Source: Alitta virens (lineage: Eukaryota; Annelida; Polychaeta; Phyllodocida; Nereididae). Taken from it: a DNA stretch of 64,000 nt. The DNA is taken from NCBI GenBank assembly GCA_932294295.1, contig OW028576.1, positions 43,378,247-43,442,246 of the forward strand, in the 5' to 3' direction. Under the pieces are notes generated by a model. It worked only from the letters and a program-made list of their open reading frames with translations, did no database searches and was not told the origin of the DNA. The position numbers and the translations under genes were made by a program. Positions 33,695 through 43,641 of the stretch are shown piece by piece; position 1 is the first letter of the stretch; each line of letters begins with the position of its first letter.

Positions 33695-34797
33695 TCAAAT
33701 TGTGCATTTTTGGCTGCTATTTTGTGTAAAGGTCTGAGTAATTTCTGCAGCTTTGGTAAATACATGGAGAGATACAAAACTTTCCCAATAAAGCCTTTCA
33801 GTTTCCTTTTGGTGTCTGGGATGGGCATTTTCATGATGGCCTCCGTGCGTTGACGTAGTGGCGTGATGCAAGGACTGCCATTCTGAATTAGTAATTTCTG
33901 GCCCATGTAAGTGACTTTGTGTCTAAATAATTTTGCTTTCGCCGGTGATATTTTGAGACCATTTGCTTGGATGGTTGACAAGATGGCTTCTACATGGCGA
34001 AAGTGGTCTGAAGTCGTCCGAGAGAACACAATGAGGTCGTCCATAATGGCAATACAATATTCAGTAACTTGGGCTTTTAATAAAATATCGTTTATGTGTT
34101 TTTGAAAAACACTTGGCGATAAGGCCAAGCCCATAGGTAATTTATTGTATACGTAGGACTTACCCCCGTAATACGATGTTATGCCGCAATATTGAGATGC
34201 CTTTGTTGTGAGTGAGAGACTGTGGTAAGCCTCCTTGAGATCGAGCACCGAAACCACTGTGGGTTGTGCGTGACCGATCGTTTGGAGTGCATCACGCAAT
34301 AATGGGAATGGTAGATTGCGTTTTATTATCCTCTGATTGAGGAACCAGAAGTCAGTGACTAGACGCTTGGCGTCAGTGTCCTTTTTCCGGATCAACATGA
34401 CCGGACTCGAATACTGCGAGTGGCCATTCGCTAATATACCCATTTTGACAAGCTTCTCCAGTTCTTTATCAATCACAGGTTTCTCTGACTGTGCCACTGT
34501 GAAAAGGCGAATGTAGAATGGGGAAGTGTCATTGAGGTCAAAGTCAACAGTCATACCTGTGTTGCCAACTTCAGAATGTAGACTGAAGGCTTGTTTGTAT
34601 GTGTTGAGAAGAGATCTTAAGTGACCTTGTTGCGAAGGATGTAGCACACAATCCTCTAACACAATGTCTCGATCAATGATCTCTGAATCAAACATAGTAA
34701 GTCTTGGATCAGTATCTTCTAAATGAGGATATTGATCACGTTTAATTTGGCTTAATTGCTGCCTAGAAAGTGTAGTAGTGACTGAGGAGCTGAGCTG
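33628..34797 (-). CDS. Gypsy pol: reverse transcriptase
   Basis: The RT domain includes SPVMLIRKKD, VTDFWFLNQRIIKRNLPFPL, LDLKEAYHSLSL, YNKLPMGLALSPSVFQ and a catalytic box AIMDDLIVFSR. The usual aromatic before xDD is Ile here. The frame is open from the LINE junction at 34797 to 33628, with the connection domain WDHVTQQAYETI at its end. The N-terminal continuation (protease) lies on the other side of the LINE at 40211-41213 and is in the same frame once the inserted DNA is disregarded. Confidence 0.9.
   Translation of the reverse strand, partial: QLSSSVTTTLSRQQLSQIKRDQYPHLEDTDPRLTMFDSEIIDRDIVLEDCVLHPSQQGHLRSLLNTYKQAFSLHSEVGNTGMTVDFDLNDTSPFYIRLFTVAQSEKPVIDKELEKLVKMGILANGHSQYSSPVMLIRKKDTDAKRLVTDFWFLNQRIIKRNLPFPLLRDALQTIGHAQPTVVSVLDLKEAYHSLSLTTKASQYCGITSYYGGKSYVYNKLPMGLALSPSVFQKHINDILLKAQVTEYCIAIMDDLIVFSRTTSDHFRHVEAILSTIQANGLKISPAKAKLFRHKVTYMGQKLLIQNGSPCITPLRQRTEAIMKMPIPDTKRKLKGFIGKVLYLSMYLPKLQKLLRPLHKIAAKNAQFEWDHVTQQAYETIIQLLANHQY
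34785..34797. repeat. target duplication, 3' side of LINE
   Basis: AGGAGCTGAGCTG, identical to 40211-40223. Confidence 0.85.
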
Positions 34798-34881
34798 TGT
34801 GTGTGTGTGTGAGTTATTGTTTAACGCCTCATCAGCACCTGAGTGGGCTATGTAGAGGCTCTCTAGGTTAAGATTGATTAA

Positions 34882-37800
34882 CTATATTTGGTAGTAGAAA
34901 CCAGAAGTATATAAAAAATCTATAATTGTCTGGGTTGGATATCTGGTAAAGAGATGTTGTAAGGTATTAGCTTGAAACAAAGGTCTTCTAAAGCGTTGTA
35001 AGTGGCTGCAATCTAATAAAATATGTTTGATTGTTAGGGGGCACCGACAACTCTGGCATACCGGTGCCGGTTCATTGACTAAAAGGTGTAAATGTGTAAG
35101 TCTTGAATGTCCTATGAGGCATCTGTGATATATTCCTTGATCTTTGCGAGTATTGAACCTACTAGGTATTTTATTTTGAATGCAAGGTAAGATTGAATGC
35201 AACTTGTTGTTATTACATTCATTCCATTGTCTTTGCCAGCAAGACATGATAAAAGATTTTATAGTCATTTTAAAATCAGTGTATGGAATGGTAAAATCAG
35301 TTATCTCTTTTGTAAGAGCCCTTTTTGCTGCCAGGTCTGCTTTTTCATTCCCTTCAATGCCAGCGTGTCCAGGAATCCAGCAGAATACTATGTCTTTGTA
35401 TTCGTGAAGATAGAAATACTTAATAAGAACATCTAAGATCCCAGGGTTATCAAGTTGTTTATTTTGGATTGCTTGAAGAGCAGATTTGGAATCAGAACAG
35501 ATAACATAACGATCTGATTCTGAGTCCTCGATGTTCTTTAAGGCAAGGTAAATAGCTGTTAATTCTGCAGTGTATATTGAACAGTGGTCTGGAAGACGAC
35601 ATTCAGCTATAACGGTTTTATAAGAAGTGACAGCACAGCCTACTCGTCTTTCCATTTTTGAGCCATCTGTGTATAGAAATTTGTACGATTCGTATTTAAA
35701 CCTTATACTATAAAATAGGTTTTGATAGTCTACCGGATTGGTTTCGCTTTTCTTAAGCTCTGCCAAATCCAGTATAACTTTCGGGACTGGGAGAATCCAT
35801 GGCGGAATGGGTGGTACTTCCGTCTCGGCAATGATTGTAGTATCAATTTTTGCAGCCTCAAGATAGAATTTCATGCGTAATCCCAGTGGTCGAATGGCGT
35901 TTGAACGAGATTCATAATGATGCATGTATTTTGGATGAAATATTACATCATATGTTGGATTTGTTGGAGTTGAAGCTACTTTTAGTATGTATTGCATGGA
36001 TAACTTGATACGACGAAGGGAAAGTGGAGGTTCCCCTGCCAGTACATATAAGCTCTCTACAGGAGATGTACGAAAAGCTCTTAAGCTTAGTCGCAACCCT
36101 TGATGATGTACAGAATTCAGGCATTTTAGATAAGATGGTCTGGCGGAGCCATATACCACAGAACCATAATCAAGTCGAGAACGAGTAATTGCTCGATAGA
36201 GACGAAGGAGGACCATTGTGTCCCCACCCCAATTATATTTGCTCACTACTTTAAGGAGGTTCATTGATTTCAGGCACTTTGCTTTCAGTGCTTTGATATG
36301 CGGAATGAAAGACAATTTGGAGTCAAAGAGTACGCCCAAAAATTTTGTTTCATTCACCACTTTTATTTGACAGTTGTCAATTATTAGTGATGGATCTGGA
36401 TGGTTTGATCGTAAGTAATAGAAAGGCAGACAAACTGTCTTCTGTTTAGAGAACTTGAAGCCATTTTCGAGTGACCATTTGTGAATCCTATTCAAATTTA
36501 ATTGCAGTTGTCGTTCTATGGTTGGCATATATCTGGAACGATATGCAATGAGGAAATCGTCAACATATAGGGACGACATGAGATTTTCTGAGATGGAATT
36601 TACTATACTGTTGATTTTGACGTTAAAGAGGGTGGGCGAGAGAATACTACCCTGAGGGACTCCATTCTCCTGAGAGTAGGGGCTTGACATCGTTGATCCC
36701 ACTCGGACCTTAAAGAAGCGATCCTGTAGGAAGGATCCGATGAAAACTGGAAGGCGACCTCGAAGCCCTAAGTCGTGGAGATCTTTCATTATTCCATATT
36801 TCCATGTAGTGTCATAAGCTTTTTCTAGGTCAAAGAATATGGCTACTACGTGTTCTCTGTTAATGAAAGCATCTCTAACATAAGTTTCCAGTCTGACTAA
36901 ATGATCTAATGTGCTCCTGTGACGGCGAAATCCAGATTGGAACTCTGTAATAAGCTGGTTCGACTCCAGGAACCAAACCAGTCTATCAGTAACAATTCGC
37001 TCCATTGTCTTACATAGACAACTGGTTAAGGCTATTGGTCGATAATTCATAGGATCACTATGATCGTTCCCCGGCTTGGGAATTGGGATGACCGTGGCTT
37101 GTTTCCACAGGGATGGAAGACATCCCTTCTCCCAAATTTGATTAAAGATATACAGTAATGTTTTTAAAGAGGATTGAGGTAGGTGTTTTAAGATTTGATA
37201 ATGTATATTATCAGGGCCTGTTGCAGAGTCAGTCGCTCTTAAGATGGCCTTCTGAAGTTCTTCTAAGGTGATGTAGGAGTTATAATCTTCGCTGTTATCA
37301 GACTGTATATTTAGGGTTAATCTCTCAGCTTGAGCCTTATAACATTGAAATTCTCTCGTATAGTTCTCCGATGAGGAGTTGTACGCAAACTGTTCTCCTA
37401 ACCCGTTTGATATTTGTTCTGGTGAGGAGAGATGTTCTCCATTCACTTCTAGAATGCTTACATGCGAAGCTAGGTTCTTTCCTTCAATCTTCTTAATCAT
37501 TTTCCAGACTTTATTGCTAGGAGTTCTTTCAGTGAGTCTGGAGACATAGTCTCTCCAGCAACTACGTTTTTTTTGCCTGACAATTCTACGCGCTTTGGCT
37601 TTCAGGCACTTAAAATTATTCAGATTGTTGATGGTCGGCTGTGATTTAAAAATTCTGAGGGCTTTCTTACGGTTTTTAATAGCTTCTCTTACTTCGTCGT
37701 CAAACCAGGGTCTTGCACTTCGTTTAGAATTATTTTTTGTCATCGGTATTGTTTTATTGGCTATATCAGTAATATCATCAGTAAAATCTTCAACGAGATT

Positions 37801-38565
37801 ATTACAATTCCTATAATGAGACATAGTAATTGCTTCTAAGCAGTGCTTTTCGAAGGAGGTCCAATCCGCTTTATGCAACTTCCATCGGAGTTGACCCACT
37901 TCTCTTGTACCTTCTACGTTTTGTAGGACAATAGGAAAATGATCACTGCCGTGAGTGTCCTCTAATACTCTCCATTCAAATTCCAGAAATAACGCTGGAT
38001 CACATATACTAAGGTCTATCGCTGAAAAGGTTCCATGACCTGGGTGAAGATATGTAGGTGAACCATCATTGAACAAGCAAAGGGTGTGGTCATTGAGAAA
38101 ATCTTCAATGGTTTTTCCTTTGTTGTTGTGGGAAGTGCTTCCCCACAATTGGTTATGGCTGTTAAAATCTCCTAGGATAAGACGCGGTTCAGGAAGTTGA
38201 TTGTAAAGGTTATGCAAATCACTGGCTGTAAGGTGAAAGGGTGGAGGAATATATAAGGAACATATGGTGAATGTTTTATTCAGGTTCAGACGAACTGCTG
38301 TAGCCTGAAGGTTAGTGTTAAGAGCAATATGGGTATGAATGATGCCATTTTTAACTAAAATTGACGAGCCACCAGTGGCTCTATCGTGGGCAATATTGCC
38401 ATATGTATTATACATATGATAGTTTCTCAGTTTAAAACTATTTGGAGGTTTCAGAAATGTTTCCTGTAGACAGAAAACACTAGGGTTTAAGTCTTGGACC
38501 ATGCAACCTATTTCATCGAAGTTGGCTCTGAAACCTCGACAGTTCCACTGAATGATACTGTCCAT
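34882..38565 (-). CDS. LINE ORF2: endonuclease, RT, RNase H
   Basis: 1227 codons, uninterrupted. The APE-type endonuclease comes first (IIQWNCRGFRANFDEIG, CLQETFLK, ILGDFNSHNQLWGS, HGSDHFPIVLQ). The RT follows (NYRPIALTSCLCKTMERIV, IFFDLEKAYDTTWKYGI, ENGVPQGSILSPTLFNVKIN, SSLYVDDFLIAYRS). A type I RNase H comes next (FLYTDGSKMERRVGCAV, YTAELTAIYLAL, VICSDSKSALQAI, IPGHAGIEGNEKADLAA), with a CCHC-like cluster near the end (CQSCRCPLTIKHILLDC). All catalytic residues I can check are present, so this copy may be active or very young. It starts 71 nt after ORF1. Confidence 0.95.
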   Translation of the reverse strand: MDSIIQWNCRGFRANFDEIGCMVQDLNPSVFCLQETFLKPPNSFKLRNYHMYNTYGNIAHDRATGGSSILVKNGIIHTHIALNTNLQATAVRLNLNKTFTICSLYIPPPFHLTASDLHNLYNQLPEPRLILGDFNSHNQLWGSTSHNNKGKTIEDFLNDHTLCLFNDGSPTYLHPGHGTFSAIDLSICDPALFLEFEWRVLEDTHGSDHFPIVLQNVEGTREVGQLRWKLHKADWTSFEKHCLEAITMSHYRNCNNLVEDFTDDITDIANKTIPMTKNNSKRSARPWFDDEVREAIKNRKKALRIFKSQPTINNLNNFKCLKAKARRIVRQKKRSCWRDYVSRLTERTPSNKVWKMIKKIEGKNLASHVSILEVNGEHLSSPEQISNGLGEQFAYNSSSENYTREFQCYKAQAERLTLNIQSDNSEDYNSYITLEELQKAILRATDSATGPDNIHYQILKHLPQSSLKTLLYIFNQIWEKGCLPSLWKQATVIPIPKPGNDHSDPMNYRPIALTSCLCKTMERIVTDRLVWFLESNQLITEFQSGFRRHRSTLDHLVRLETYVRDAFINREHVVAIFFDLEKAYDTTWKYGIMKDLHDLGLRGRLPVFIGSFLQDRFFKVRVGSTMSSPYSQENGVPQGSILSPTLFNVKINSIVNSISENLMSSLYVDDFLIAYRSRYMPTIERQLQLNLNRIHKWSLENGFKFSKQKTVCLPFYYLRSNHPDPSLIIDNCQIKVVNETKFLGVLFDSKLSFIPHIKALKAKCLKSMNLLKVVSKYNWGGDTMVLLRLYRAITRSRLDYGSVVYGSARPSYLKCLNSVHHQGLRLSLRAFRTSPVESLYVLAGEPPLSLRRIKLSMQYILKVASTPTNPTYDVIFHPKYMHHYESRSNAIRPLGLRMKFYLEAAKIDTTIIAETEVPPIPPWILPVPKVILDLAELKKSETNPVDYQNLFYSIRFKYESYKFLYTDGSKMERRVGCAVTSYKTVIAECRLPDHCSIYTAELTAIYLALKNIEDSESDRYVICSDSKSALQAIQNKQLDNPGILDVLIKYFYLHEYKDIVFCWIPGHAGIEGNEKADLAAKRALTKEITDFTIPYTDFKMTIKSFIMSCWQRQWNECNNNKLHSILPCIQNKIPSRFNTRKDQGIYHRCLIGHSRLTHLHLLVNEPAPVCQSCRCPLTIKHILLDCSHLQRFRRPLFQANTLQHLFTRYPTQTIIDFLYTSGFYYQI

Positions 38566-38635
38566 GAATTAGTTAAAAGAGTTTAATATTATCATAGTAA
38601 AATCTGTAGTGCATGGTATGAATTTGTATGAATAT

Positions 38636-40057
38636 TCACTTTTTCTTCAAAGTCGCTGCCTCTTTTGGTGTTAAGATCTTTTTGAGGGCCCCACCATGCT
38701 TAGATGGTGGTGTTATGAAGCTCAGTGCACTAGATTTTTCTAGTGTTTTTCTGATGAGGGGGGGTCTTTTGGGAACAATTGATCTTTTATCAATTGCCCC
38801 CTCCCGTTGAGGCCTAGGGATGGTGGTAGTCCCTGCCTCCTCTTCCATCGGCTGGTGTATCTCTTCCGACTCAACGCCGGAAGGTGCACCCTGTGAGGGT
38901 ACACTAAGTTGTGACGCACTAACCGATGGAGCTACAAGATGTCCTTTTCCGACATCTATAGCATGCTGCTTTATTCTTGCGAGGTGATCGTCTGCCTGTG
39001 AAGTCTTAGATTCTGGTTTATGTTTCTGCAAGCTTTGCCCTGCCTTGGAATAATTATAATTAGGATCTAGGTCAATCCTTCGCCTGGGCGATGATCTGGG
39101 TGAAGGAGATCTAGGTCCAGCCATCTGAGACAGGACTGAGGCATAACTTGCCCCAGCAGCCTGTTCAGCTATACGGCGTGCTTGGGGAAAGGAGATATCC
39201 TTGGTGGTCTTTAACTTCAGGATCTCTTTCTCTAGCTGCCATTTGGGACAGCCACGGTGATAGGCTGGCCCATCACCTCCACAATTAACACAATATGACT
39301 GTTTCTGACATGGTGAGTCACGGGAATGAACGTGTTCCCGTGACCCACAATTGGCGCAGGTTGCTTTGGCGCGGCAGGAGCCGCTAAAATGGCCAAATCG
39401 CTGGCAATTATAACATCGTTTTGGGTTCGGGATGTAGGGACGTACCCTACACCACTCGAACCCTATGCTGACCCTATCAGGCAACACTGTGCCATCAAAG
39501 GTCAGAGTCAGTAGCTGTCGTGAATATCTGGGGGGCTGGCGGTGAATGTGGATGACATTGTAGTCATTCAGCCAGTCCCTCAGTTCGTCATCGGAGCAGA
39601 GACTGCTCTCATGAGATGTCACAACCCCCTTGCAAGAGTTGAAGAACCGATGGGGCTCCACCTTTACAGGGGTACCCGCAAAGGCCCTCAGCTCCAGCAA
39701 TTTTAACGATTGGTCCTTGTGGGCAACCTGCACCAGCAAGGATGAACTCCTGAGCCTTCTCGTATTTTCAACGAAACCAATACTTTCTTTCAACGTTCGA
39801 CAAATTGTTATGGCTGAGAGACGGGAAAACCCATCGTCACTGCCAGTAACAACAAGAAACTTAGGCCATGGCGTAGATATAACATCATAAGTTGTACTTG
39901 GATTGGCATCATCTGTAGATGAGCGGAAACTTTTACTTTGTCTGGAACCAGTAGCCAATTTTTCGACCTCAGCCTGGTTTACCGCTGAGGGACGCGCACC
40001 TTGTTCACCCGGGGGACGTGCGAGCCGGTCTGAAATTGTCGATTCGGACATATTCAT
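38636..40057 (-). CDS. LINE ORF1: zinc-knuckle RNA-binding protein
   Basis: 473 codons. A charged N-terminus leads into an RRM-like region (about residues 55-180), then CCHC knuckles near the middle (CYNCQRFGHFSGSC, CANCGSREHVHSRDSPC, CVNCGGDGPAYHRGC). The C-terminal half is Ser/Pro/Arg-rich. ORF1 proteins of Jockey/I-type LINEs coat the element's RNA. The ATG at 40057 follows a 5' UTR of about 150 nt. Confidence 0.9.
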   Translation of the reverse strand: MNMSESTISDRLARPPGEQGARPSAVNQAEVEKLATGSRQSKSFRSSTDDANPSTTYDVISTPWPKFLVVTGSDDGFSRLSAITICRTLKESIGFVENTRRLRSSSLLVQVAHKDQSLKLLELRAFAGTPVKVEPHRFFNSCKGVVTSHESSLCSDDELRDWLNDYNVIHIHRQPPRYSRQLLTLTFDGTVLPDRVSIGFEWCRVRPYIPNPKRCYNCQRFGHFSGSCRAKATCANCGSREHVHSRDSPCQKQSYCVNCGGDGPAYHRGCPKWQLEKEILKLKTTKDISFPQARRIAEQAAGASYASVLSQMAGPRSPSPRSSPRRRIDLDPNYNYSKAGQSLQKHKPESKTSQADDHLARIKQHAIDVGKGHLVAPSVSASQLSVPSQGAPSGVESEEIHQPMEEEAGTTTIPRPQREGAIDKRSIVPKRPPLIRKTLEKSSALSFITPPSKHGGALKKILTPKEAATLKKK

Positions 40058-40210
40058 TTTTGTTTCCCCTGTATGGTAGGGGACACACCCTCCTGTAAAG
40101 CTGGAGCAGCTTGTGCAATGCGCACGGTCCTGTTTTAGCCACTGGGGATAGAGGACTTCACCCCAAGTGTTTCCACCCTCGCCGCGTGGAGGCCCAGGAC
40201 CTTCGAGGGC

Positions 40211-41213
40211 AGGAGCTGAGCTGGGGCTGATTGCATTTCGTGGTGCCCTTCTCTAATGGGGCTTGTGTTGGGATGATTGACTGCAGCAATGCTTGCTGGT
40301 CAATGGGCGTATATACATTGGTCAAGTCATTGAAATACAGAGATGCAAATGGTTTATGCTTTAATAAGGTAATATCTCTGCGGGTGGAGTTGTATACAAT
40401 GACATTGGCAATGCATTTTCGAAATTGAACAATCATGCGGGGAAAGGCAAAGTTTGTAGCAAACTTTGATGCTCTGATTAAGGCTGCACTGTTTTTCATA
40501 AAGTTAGGAAGCTTTCCTTTAATCTGTATTATTTTGGTCATGCCTGGTTTAACAATGGTATCATGGCATACTTGTATATTTACTGAGTTGGACTTGAAGT
40601 GCAGCTGATGGGACTTAAAGTCTAGTTTAGCATCTACTTTAGCCAATGAGTCAGTGCCCAATATTAGACCAACACCGCCTAAGGTGTCGACTGTTCTTAC
40701 TTCGATGTTAAAGGCATGGCCTGCAATAGTAAGAGGGATGTCCATGGCGTATTTAGTAAGAATTTGTTCGCCATTTCCTACAGTAAACTTAAGTGCTGGT
40801 GCTTCACGCTTGGGCAGTTGAGATAGAAATTGTGAAGCCTGGATTGTCTTAGCACATATTAGGGAAGAGGTAGCTCCTGAGTCAACTAAAACAATAATGG
40901 ATTCTTTGCTAGGCAGTGTACCTTTTATCATGTTTTGTTTGCTGAGTTGTAATTTGCCGACCGAAGATGAATCATCAGAAAATGATTGATATTGTGGGTC
41001 AATATCTGGTTTCAAGGGATGCGTGGCATGCAAGGTGAATTGATTGTGCAAGGTGGACAAGGGGGTGATTGGATGAACAGGTGAAGGTGATATGTCATTA
41101 ACAATAGAGCTACAAAGTGGGGTTGTGTTTGAGGGATTTTCATCAACCTCGTCATCTGGGTGGCCAGGGAGTCTGGTGTGTTCAGCCTGGGCCCCTAATG
41201 AAAAGGCAATTGG
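40211..41213 (-). CDS. Gypsy pol: protease part
   Basis: This frame opens at 41213, overlaps the end of gag by 19 nt in the -1 frame, and has the retropepsin motif VLVDSGATSSLIC followed by LILGTDSLAK. It continues to the LINE insertion at 40210. The protease cuts the Gag-Pol precursor. A methionine at 41060 is inside the frame and unlikely to be the start; a -1 frameshift is the family's usual way in. No classical XXXYYYZ heptamer is visible in the overlap. Confidence 0.85.
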
Positions 41214-42268
41214 TCAACACTAATGTGACCTTCTTTTAGGGCTCTTTGCAATTTAAAACAAGACCCTAATTCATGTCCAGGTTTGTGGCAGAATTTGCAC
41301 GTTTGTGGACCAGGTGATTGAGTGCGGTGACTCGAAAATGAGACTGATTTAGGCGATTCGCCTCTGTCTCTGCGATTGCGTGACCTGCTGCTGTCTCTGT
41401 CTCGCGAATTAAACCTTGTCTGTCTGTCTGTTGTCTGTCTGTCTCGGGAGGAGTCATATCTGTCCCGTCGTTCTTGTGATCTATATCTGTCTCGTCTATT
41501 GTCATAATTGTTGTAACGGCTGTTGTGTGAAGTCTTTCTGTCTGACTGGTATCTGTCTCTACTTTGCGAGCGTCCTCGTTGTGTGGAGGATGAGCGTGAC
41601 TGTGATCTGTCAAATCGCCGGTCTTTGTCATATTGTCTGAACTTTTGTCGTGGCTGTCGGTCTTGGTTAGCCGAAAAAGACAGTAACAATGCTTCTAGTT
41701 GCGTAACCAATTCTTGGTTTTTGTCATTGGGCATTATAGCCATGGCTGGGGCAGAGGGAAGTGGTGCCTCTGACATTAACGCCTGCGCTGTCAGCATGCA
41801 ATCATCGAGAGTATTATCTCGTTTTGCTCTGAGAGCTGATCGAATGTGGCTAGGGAAGCCATTAATGAATTGCAATCTAACATGCTCCTGATCAGTGATC
41901 TTGGCGCGTGCGGCCGTGGAGCGTACCCTGTTACGATATGCGTTTAAGGGTTCACCAGGTGTGTACGTTAGTTCCGCAAAGGCATTTAAGTGCTCTTCAC
42001 GCGTGGTTGCTCGACCATAAGTGGATTTAAATTTTCTTTCTAATACTGTAATATCAGTAAATGCTTCTGCATTTTCTTCGTACCAAATGCGGGCTTCATC
42101 ACCCAGAGTAAAAATAAATTCTTTGATGGCATTTGCGTCAGTAATGTTGTGAAATTGTGTGTAATCTTTGAATTGCAACCAATGGACTAGAGCTTTCTGG
42201 TGGGGTTTACCTTCAAAGCGACCAGGAAAATATCTGGCACCTTTACAACATGCATTTTCTTGAGCCAT
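41195..42268 (-). CDS. Gypsy gag with RS-rich tail and CCHC
   Basis: 357 codons. Capsid-like first part (YFPGRFEGKPHQKALVHWLQ, FIFTLGDEARIWYEENAE). From about residue 205 to 315 there is an extreme Arg/Ser/Asp-rich stretch, resembling an SR-protein tail. It ends with one zinc knuckle (CKFCHKPGHELGSC). The ATG at 42268 lies 245 nt inside the 5' LTR edge. Gag packages the element RNA. Confidence 0.93.
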   Translation of the reverse strand: MAQENACCKGARYFPGRFEGKPHQKALVHWLQFKDYTQFHNITDANAIKEFIFTLGDEARIWYEENAEAFTDITVLERKFKSTYGRATTREEHLNAFAELTYTPGEPLNAYRNRVRSTAARAKITDQEHVRLQFINGFPSHIRSALRAKRDNTLDDCMLTAQALMSEAPLPSAPAMAIMPNDKNQELVTQLEALLLSFSANQDRQPRQKFRQYDKDRRFDRSQSRSSSTQRGRSQSRDRYQSDRKTSHNSRYNNYDNRRDRYRSQERRDRYDSSRDRQTTDRQTRFNSRDRDSSRSRNRRDRGESPKSVSFSSHRTQSPGPQTCKFCHKPGHELGSCFKLQRALKEGHISVDQLPFH

Positions 42269-42512
42269 TGTAAACTGTTCTAGCTATTTTGTAAAAAAAC
42301 AATGTAAGCAATACTTTGACTTTGAAAACAATGGGGATAATATTGAATCACCTAACACATAGACCTTAGCACTGAAATCAATAAAGCAAAATGGCACTGT
42401 ACCTGTTTGAATTGTTCAGCATGAAGTATAATGTAGCTGTGCACTTTTAAGTTCCTAGTGCAAAATATCCATAGAGTGTGTACAAGTTAAAAGCTGGAGC
42501 CACAATCCACCA

Positions 42513-42930
42513 TGTAATGTCTTAAAGATGATGAATAACTCAGATAACACAGAGTATAGCTTGGCATAGAAAGGGTGGCTTTAATCCAGAGTATATGTAT
42601 AATGTACAGCACAAGGTAAAGTTCAGCTACAGCTGACAAACTGAATTTCTTCTCCCAAACCCAAGAATATCAAGAGCCCTTTTTCCAGGGGTCTCCATTC
42701 TATTGGCTATTCCCCTTCAGTGCACATGTACATGGCTTCATACTATTGGCCTGTGCTTTGGGGTGGACAGGAGTCACAACCCTTAAGTCATTCTTAAGTC
42801 TCTTTATGTAAGACCTTTATTAAGGCTCTAAATTCTTGAGGTTTAAGTTATATCTTTTAAGTTGTATTCTTTTATCCTTTAACTATATTTCCTTATAAAC
42901 TGATACTCTGAATATTTTAAATACATGACA
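42513..42930 (-). repeat. 5' LTR of Gypsy element
   Basis: 418 bp, nearly identical to 25052-25469. Just inside it on the element strand is TGGTGGATTGTGGCTCC, the expected position of the tRNA primer site. Confidence 0.95.
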
Positions 42931-43387
42931 CTAGCTCCTGCAACCTTGAACATACAGCCTACGGCCTCTGGCCTTCAGCTATTACCAATCTGCCATGCTG
43001 TCAATATCATTCCAGTAGATACAGTAGATCTACCTTTAAGCTATTGTACCATAAAAAATGTCTCCAATGTTATGACATCAACTAATAACAAGAGCATGAG
43101 ATGATGTCACAACTGCTTTACAATGTCAATGACGTCACAAGCTGTTAGCTATAAATAACTGGTCAACAATGAGCATACCTGGTCTGACAACGCAAATTGA
43201 TGCCCAGCAAAATTTTAACAACCACTATTTGACAGCATGTCAGGCTGACAATGTACTCTATCAAGCAGACCATGGACTCAGGGCCTCCTCATGGCAAGGG
43301 TGGTAACGCCGAGGTTCAAGACCTCACAACCGTGTGGCCAACACAGGTGTATAAACGTTCCCTGTCTTCTTCTAAAAACTTTTTTGA

Positions 43388-43641
43388 TGAGTCAGAGTCA
43401 CACTCCTATATGTTTTACTACAGCTGGCCTATCTCATGATGACTCATATGGTAGTTATGACTCATTTTAGGCTATTGAAAGATTAATCAATGGGTTTCAA
43501 TCAACAGAGGGCAGGTGGTGTCACTGTAGCTGATCCTTGTCATACGAAACAAGGCTTAGTTAGACCAGGCCATGAATGCCAGTATGAGTCATCAAGCGTG
43601 CTTTAACATGAAATATAGGTCAATATATCACCAATGACTCA
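43388..43641. promoter_or_regulatory. five AP-1-type TGASTCA heptamers
   Basis: Perfect TGAGTCA/TGACTCA at 43388, 43440, 43458, 43585 and 43635. Some share neighbouring bases (CTCATCAAG), so a short repeat may have spread the motif. No gene start nearby was found. Confidence 0.4.

Larger units (their letters stand above)
34798..40210 (-). mobile_element. full-length I-group LINE inserted in Gypsy pol
   Basis: A 5.41-kb minus-strand LINE with a 5' UTR (40058-40210), ORF1, ORF2 and a short 3' UTR ending in a (CA)n-type tail. AGGAGCTGAGCTG flanks both ends (34785-34797 and 40211-40223), a 13-bp target duplication. Both ORFs are intact. The presence of a C-terminal RNase H and the ORF1 CCHC knuckles place it in the I/Nimb-like group. 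Confidence 0.93.
25052..42930 (-). mobile_element. env-bearing Gypsy LTR retrotransposon with nested LINE
   Basis: A complete minus-strand element. It has LTRs at both ends, a primer site starting TGG just inside the right (5') LTR, gag, a pol in the -1 frame, an envelope-like gene, a minisatellite, then the left (3') LTR. CTAG at 25048-25051 and 42931-42934 is the target duplication. Without the LINE at 34798-40210 it is about 12.5 kb. Domain order PR-RT-RH-IN and the env place it with errantivirus-like or Gypsy-type elements. The LTRs differ at about one site, so insertion is recent, yet pol and env each carry a lesion. Confidence 0.95.

Noticed and set aside
34800..34812. GT microsatellite as an independent locus
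   Set aside because: It is the 3' tail of the inserted LINE, bounded by the target duplication.
35180..35436. plus-strand frames opposite LINE ORF2
   Set aside because: They lie antisense to the RNase H domain and have no features of their own.
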